Shown here: piece after piece, positions 6,006 to 7,830 of the stretch
Layout of the letters: the number at the start of each line of letters is the position of its first letter
Numbering within the stretch: the stretch's first letter is position 1
Source: an uncultured Ruminococcus sp.
GTDB taxonomy: Bacteria > Bacillota > Clostridia > Oscillospirales > Ruminococcaceae
Direction: 5' to 3'
NCBI RefSeq assembly: GCF_946187255.1
Contig: NZ_CAMHRZ010000160.1
Coordinates: 1-7,830, forward strand
Length of the DNA stretch: 7,830 nt
Notes under the pieces: generated by a model
What the model was told of the DNA's origin: nothing
The model's database searches: none
What the model saw: only the letters and a program-made list of their open reading frames with translations
Program-made: the position numbers and the translations under genes

Positions 6006-6054
6006 CAATCAGCTCGAAAATTATAAGTAAAAGTTATTTTAGGAGGTTTTCTTT

Positions 6055-7455
6055 ATGAAAATTAAAAAGGTTTTAGCAGCAGCACTTGCAGTCGCAATGG
6101 CAGCAGCAATGGCTTCCTGCGGCGATACCGGCAGCGGCAGCGGCGGAAAGACCAACGAGCAGAAGAAATCTGCTGACGGAAAGACTGTTCTGAACATCTG
6201 GTCATTCACTGAGGAAGTTCCGAACATGATAAACAAGTACATTGAGCTGCACCCTGAGTTCGGCGAGAAGTACGAGATCAACACAACAGTTATCTCCACC
6301 ACTGAGAACGCTTATCAGCCCGCACTTGACCAGGCACTGGCAGGCGGCGGCAAGGACGCTCCCGATCTGTACTGCGCAGAGGCTGCTTTCGTTCTGAAGT
6401 ATACTCAGGGCGACGCTTCTTCCTATGCAGCTACCTATAAGGATCTGGGCATAGATGTTGACAAGGAGATCAAGGATGCTGACATCGCTCAGTATACCGT
6501 TGATATCGGTTCAAGAGACGGCGAAGTTGTAGGTCTGGGCTATCAGGCAACAGGCGGCGTATTCATTTACAGACGTTCGCTGGCTAAGGACGTTCTCGGC
6601 ACTGACGATCCCGCAGCAGTAGCAGAGGCTATCGGCGGCGGTTCCAACAGCTGGGATAAGTTCTGGGATGTTGCAGAGCAGATGAAGGCTAAGGGCTATG
6701 GTATGGTATCCGGCGACGGTGATATCTGGCACGCAGTTGAGAACAGCTCCGATAAGGGCTGGATCGTTGACGGCAAGCTGCACATCGATCCCAAGAGAGA
6801 AGAATTCCTCGACATCTCCAAGAAGCTGAAGGACAATGATTATCACAATGATACTCAGGACTGGCAGGATGCTTGGTTCGCAGATATGAAGGACGAGGGC
6901 CCCAAGAAGGTATTCGGTTTCTTCGGTCCTGCATGGCTGATCAACTATACTCTCGGCGATAACTGCGGCGGCAAAGCACCCGGCGAAGGCACATACGGTG
7001 ACTGGGCAGTTTGTGAGCCTCCTGTAGGTTTCTTCTGGGGCGGTACCTGGGTACTTGCTAACAACGCAAGCCCCAACAAGGAAGCTGTAGGCGAGCTGAT
7101 CGACTGGATCACTCTGAATACAAGTGAAGACGGTCTGCAGTATATGTGGGCTAACGGTACCTTCGCTCCCAACGAGGATGGTACTCCCGGTACTAAGGAC
7201 TGCGTAGCTTCCGGTACAGTAATGGCTAAGTCCAACGGTGAGAGCGCATTCCTCGGCGGACAGAATATGTTCGAGGTATTCACCAAGGCTAACCAGTTCG
7301 CAAACGGTAAGAACCTGACTCAGTACGACCAGACTATCAACGATACCTGGAGAGACGAAGTTCGTCAGTACACCGGCGGTGAGCTCAGCAGAGATGAGGC
7401 TATCGCAGCATTCAAGCAGAGCGTTTCCGACAATCTGGGCATAGAGGCTGAATAA
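6055..7455 (+). CDS. extracellular solute-binding lipoprotein of a CUT1-type sugar ABC transporter
   Basis: A 466-residue family 1 solute-binding protein that would capture an oligosaccharide or similar carbohydrate outside the membrane and deliver it to the permeases. The signal peptide has KIKK, an Ala/Met/Val core and lipobox M19-A20-S21-C22, followed by a Gly/Ser linker (24-32). The mature part has family 1 features: a first strand VLNIWSF (45-51), DAPDLYCAEA (101-110), the hinge segment GEVVGLGYQATGGVFIYR (156-173), WDKFWDVAEQM (200-210), VFGFFGPAWLINY (286-298), and FFWGGTWVLANNA with the helix KEAVGELIDWI (326-352). Many Trp and Tyr residues fit sugar stacking. The exact sugar cannot be read from sequence. 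AGGAGG (6041-6046) is 8 nt from the ATG. Only about 3 of 22 Ile codons are ATA and most are ATC, unlike the genes at 797-3670, which implies high expression. A permease gene follows after 261 nt. Confidence 0.93.
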   Translation: MKIKKVLAAALAVAMAAAMASCGDTGSGSGGKTNEQKKSADGKTVLNIWSFTEEVPNMINKYIELHPEFGEKYEINTTVISTTENAYQPALDQALAGGGKDAPDLYCAEAAFVLKYTQGDASSYAATYKDLGIDVDKEIKDADIAQYTVDIGSRDGEVVGLGYQATGGVFIYRRSLAKDVLGTDDPAAVAEAIGGGSNSWDKFWDVAEQMKAKGYGMVSGDGDIWHAVENSSDKGWIVDGKLHIDPKREEFLDISKKLKDNDYHNDTQDWQDAWFADMKDEGPKKVFGFFGPAWLINYTLGDNCGGKAPGEGTYGDWAVCEPPVGFFWGGTWVLANNASPNKEAVGELIDWITLNTSEDGLQYMWANGTFAPNEDGTPGTKDCVASGTVMAKSNGESAFLGGQNMFEVFTKANQFANGKNLTQYDQTINDTWRDEVRQYTGGELSRDEAIAAFKQSVSDNLGIEAE

Positions 7456-7523
7456 TATTTTGCCAATACATTTCTTCGCAATATTCTCCGGCATTACGAG
7501 ATGAATTTTAGTGAATGACATTA

Positions 7524-7572
7524 GTTTTTCTCCGATACGGCGGCGAAAGCTGTCCGTGTCGGTACGAAAAAC
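7524..7572 (+). ncRNA. stable GAAA-capped hairpin after the binding-protein gene
   Basis: Three stacked helices: GTTTTTC (7524-7530) with GAAAAAC (7566-7572); CCGATACGG (7532-7540) with CCGTGTCGG (7554-7562), containing one T-G wobble; and CGGC (7541-7544) with GCTG (7549-7552), closed by a GAAA tetraloop. A single T (7553) is bulged, and a small T versus TAC internal loop separates the lower helices. No T-run follows directly, so it looks like an mRNA 3'-end stabiliser or a processing structure, not a terminator. Confidence 0.65.
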
Positions 7573-7593
7573 AGTGTCGTTTACTATGTCAGG

Positions 7594-7618
7594 GCTCTTC
7601 GCAGCTTATGTGAAGAGC
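7594..7618 (+). ncRNA. second hairpin in the binding protein-permease spacer
   Basis: GCTCTTCGCA (7594-7603) pairs with TGTGAAGAGC (7609-7618) over 10 bp, with one G-T wobble and a GCTTA loop. No T-run follows. Together with the first hairpin it could block 3' exonucleases and protect the binding-protein mRNA. Confidence 0.6.
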
Positions 7619-7640
7619 TGCTGACTGCGAATATAACATT

Positions 7641-7702
7641 GACCTGTCTAAAAAACGGTGTTGGTATCATAAAGCTCCGTAAACGGCAGGTCTATTTTTT
7701 TT
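7641..7702 (+). terminator. terminator-like attenuator before the permease gene
   Basis: GACCTGTC (7641-7648) pairs with GGCAGGTC (7685-7692), including one T-G wobble, around a 36-nt loop that contains a possible inner ACGG/CCGT helix. TA and then eight T (7695-7702) follow. The T-run ends two nt before the permease ribosome binding site GGGAGG (7704-7709). A partial terminator here would lower permease mRNA relative to the binding protein, as is common in sugar ABC operons. The large loop makes its strength uncertain. Confidence 0.5.
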
Positions 7703-7716
7703 CGGGAGGTTGAATT

Positions 7717-7830
7717 ATGAAATCCAAAAGTGCAGGAATGGATTTTGCTAAATACGGCTACCGTTTCAGTATTCCATTCATAACTGCGTTTTTACTTTTT
7801 AATCTGTACCCCACTGTGTATACCCTGTTC
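7717..7830 (+). CDS. sugar ABC transporter permease, N-terminal fragment (MalF/UgpA-like)
   Basis: Only the first 38 codons are in the window; the frame is open at the right edge. The ATG is seven nt after GGGAGG (7704-7709). A short basic, polar N-terminus (MKSKSAGMDFAKYGYR) leads into a first membrane segment starting at F17 (FSIPFITAFLLFNLYPTVYTLF). The sequence FNLYPTVYTLF matches the typical end of the first membrane helix of CUT1 sugar permeases (often F-x-x-YP-x-x-x-S-x-x-x-F). Its place after the binding-protein gene supports this. A second permease gene would be expected further on. The truncation is due to the window edge, not a mutation. Confidence 0.8.
   Translation, partial: MKSKSAGMDFAKYGYRFSIPFITAFLLFNLYPTVYTLF

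Larger units (their letters stand above)
5421..6054. other. long AT-rich divergent intergenic region
   Basis: About 630 nt separate the symporter start from the binding-protein start. It is markedly poorer in GC than the genes around it. No open frame in it has both a plausible start signal and protein-like composition. It holds the symporter promoter, several dyads, a repeated octamer and a weak candidate plus-strand promoter, all listed separately. No tRNA or recognised riboswitch is seen. Confidence 0.75.

Noticed and set aside
5776..6006. A 76-codon minus-strand open frame in the divergent intergenic region
   Set aside because: The translation is mostly Ile, Phe, Tyr and Leu as expected from AT-rich DNA, with no convincing ribosome binding site.
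6511..7521. A 336-codon open frame on the minus strand opposite the binding-protein gene
   Set aside because: The plus-strand gene has a signal peptide, family motifs and a strong ribosome binding site. The reverse frame is a by-product of its codon bias and has no family resemblance.
7456..7716. A known riboswitch between the binding-protein and permease genes
   Set aside because: Hairpins are present, but no conserved core of a riboswitch class that I can recognise is visible.

Overview
The window looks like chromosomal DNA from a Gram-positive anaerobe of the Ruminococcus / Oscillospiraceae type. This is inferred from four things: short-signal lipoproteins with LTAC and MASC lipoboxes, strong AGGAGG ribosome binding sites, a YtrA-type GntR regulator overlapping an ABC transporter, and coding DNA of moderate GC with very AT-rich intergenic DNA. 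No marker gene fixes the species.

Layout. (1) Positions 1-3670, plus strand: a tight run of five genes. They are the 3' end of a small secreted protein gene, a full paralogous lipoprotein gene (307-744), a YtrA-like GntR repressor (797-1159, TTG start), an ABC ATPase (1156-2091) and a large ABC-2-type membrane protein with a long hydrophilic tail (2060-3670). The last three overlap by 4 and 32 nt, so they are translationally linked. A perfect 12-bp hairpin at 3696-3723 closes the run. (2) Positions 3818-5530, minus strand: a sodium:solute symporter (SSS) gene, convergent with the first operon. It has its own intrinsic terminator (3818-3849), a consensus sigma-A promoter (TTGACA, 17 nt, TATAAT; 5502-5530) and a 24-bp dyad in its leader. 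(3) Positions 5421-6054: a long, AT-rich divergent intergenic region with no convincing gene. It holds several dyads and four copies of the octamer TTKTACAA. (4) Positions 6055-7830, plus strand: a sugar-type (CUT1) ABC uptake operon. It has a lipid-anchored solute-binding protein, a 261-nt spacer with three RNA hairpins, the last followed by eight T, and the first 38 codons of a MalF-like permease that runs off the window.

How the genes work together. The GntR/ABC set resembles the Ytr-type, self-regulated exporter modules that many Firmicutes use against envelope stress or antimicrobial peptides. The two lipoproteins directly upstream may be accessory partners, but this rests only on position. 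The symporter and the CUT1 operon are two nutrient uptake systems reading away from a shared control region. The hairpin and T-run just before the permease ribosome binding site suggest the binding protein is made in excess over the permeases. No CRISPR array, tRNA, rRNA, insertion sequence or prophage gene is visible.
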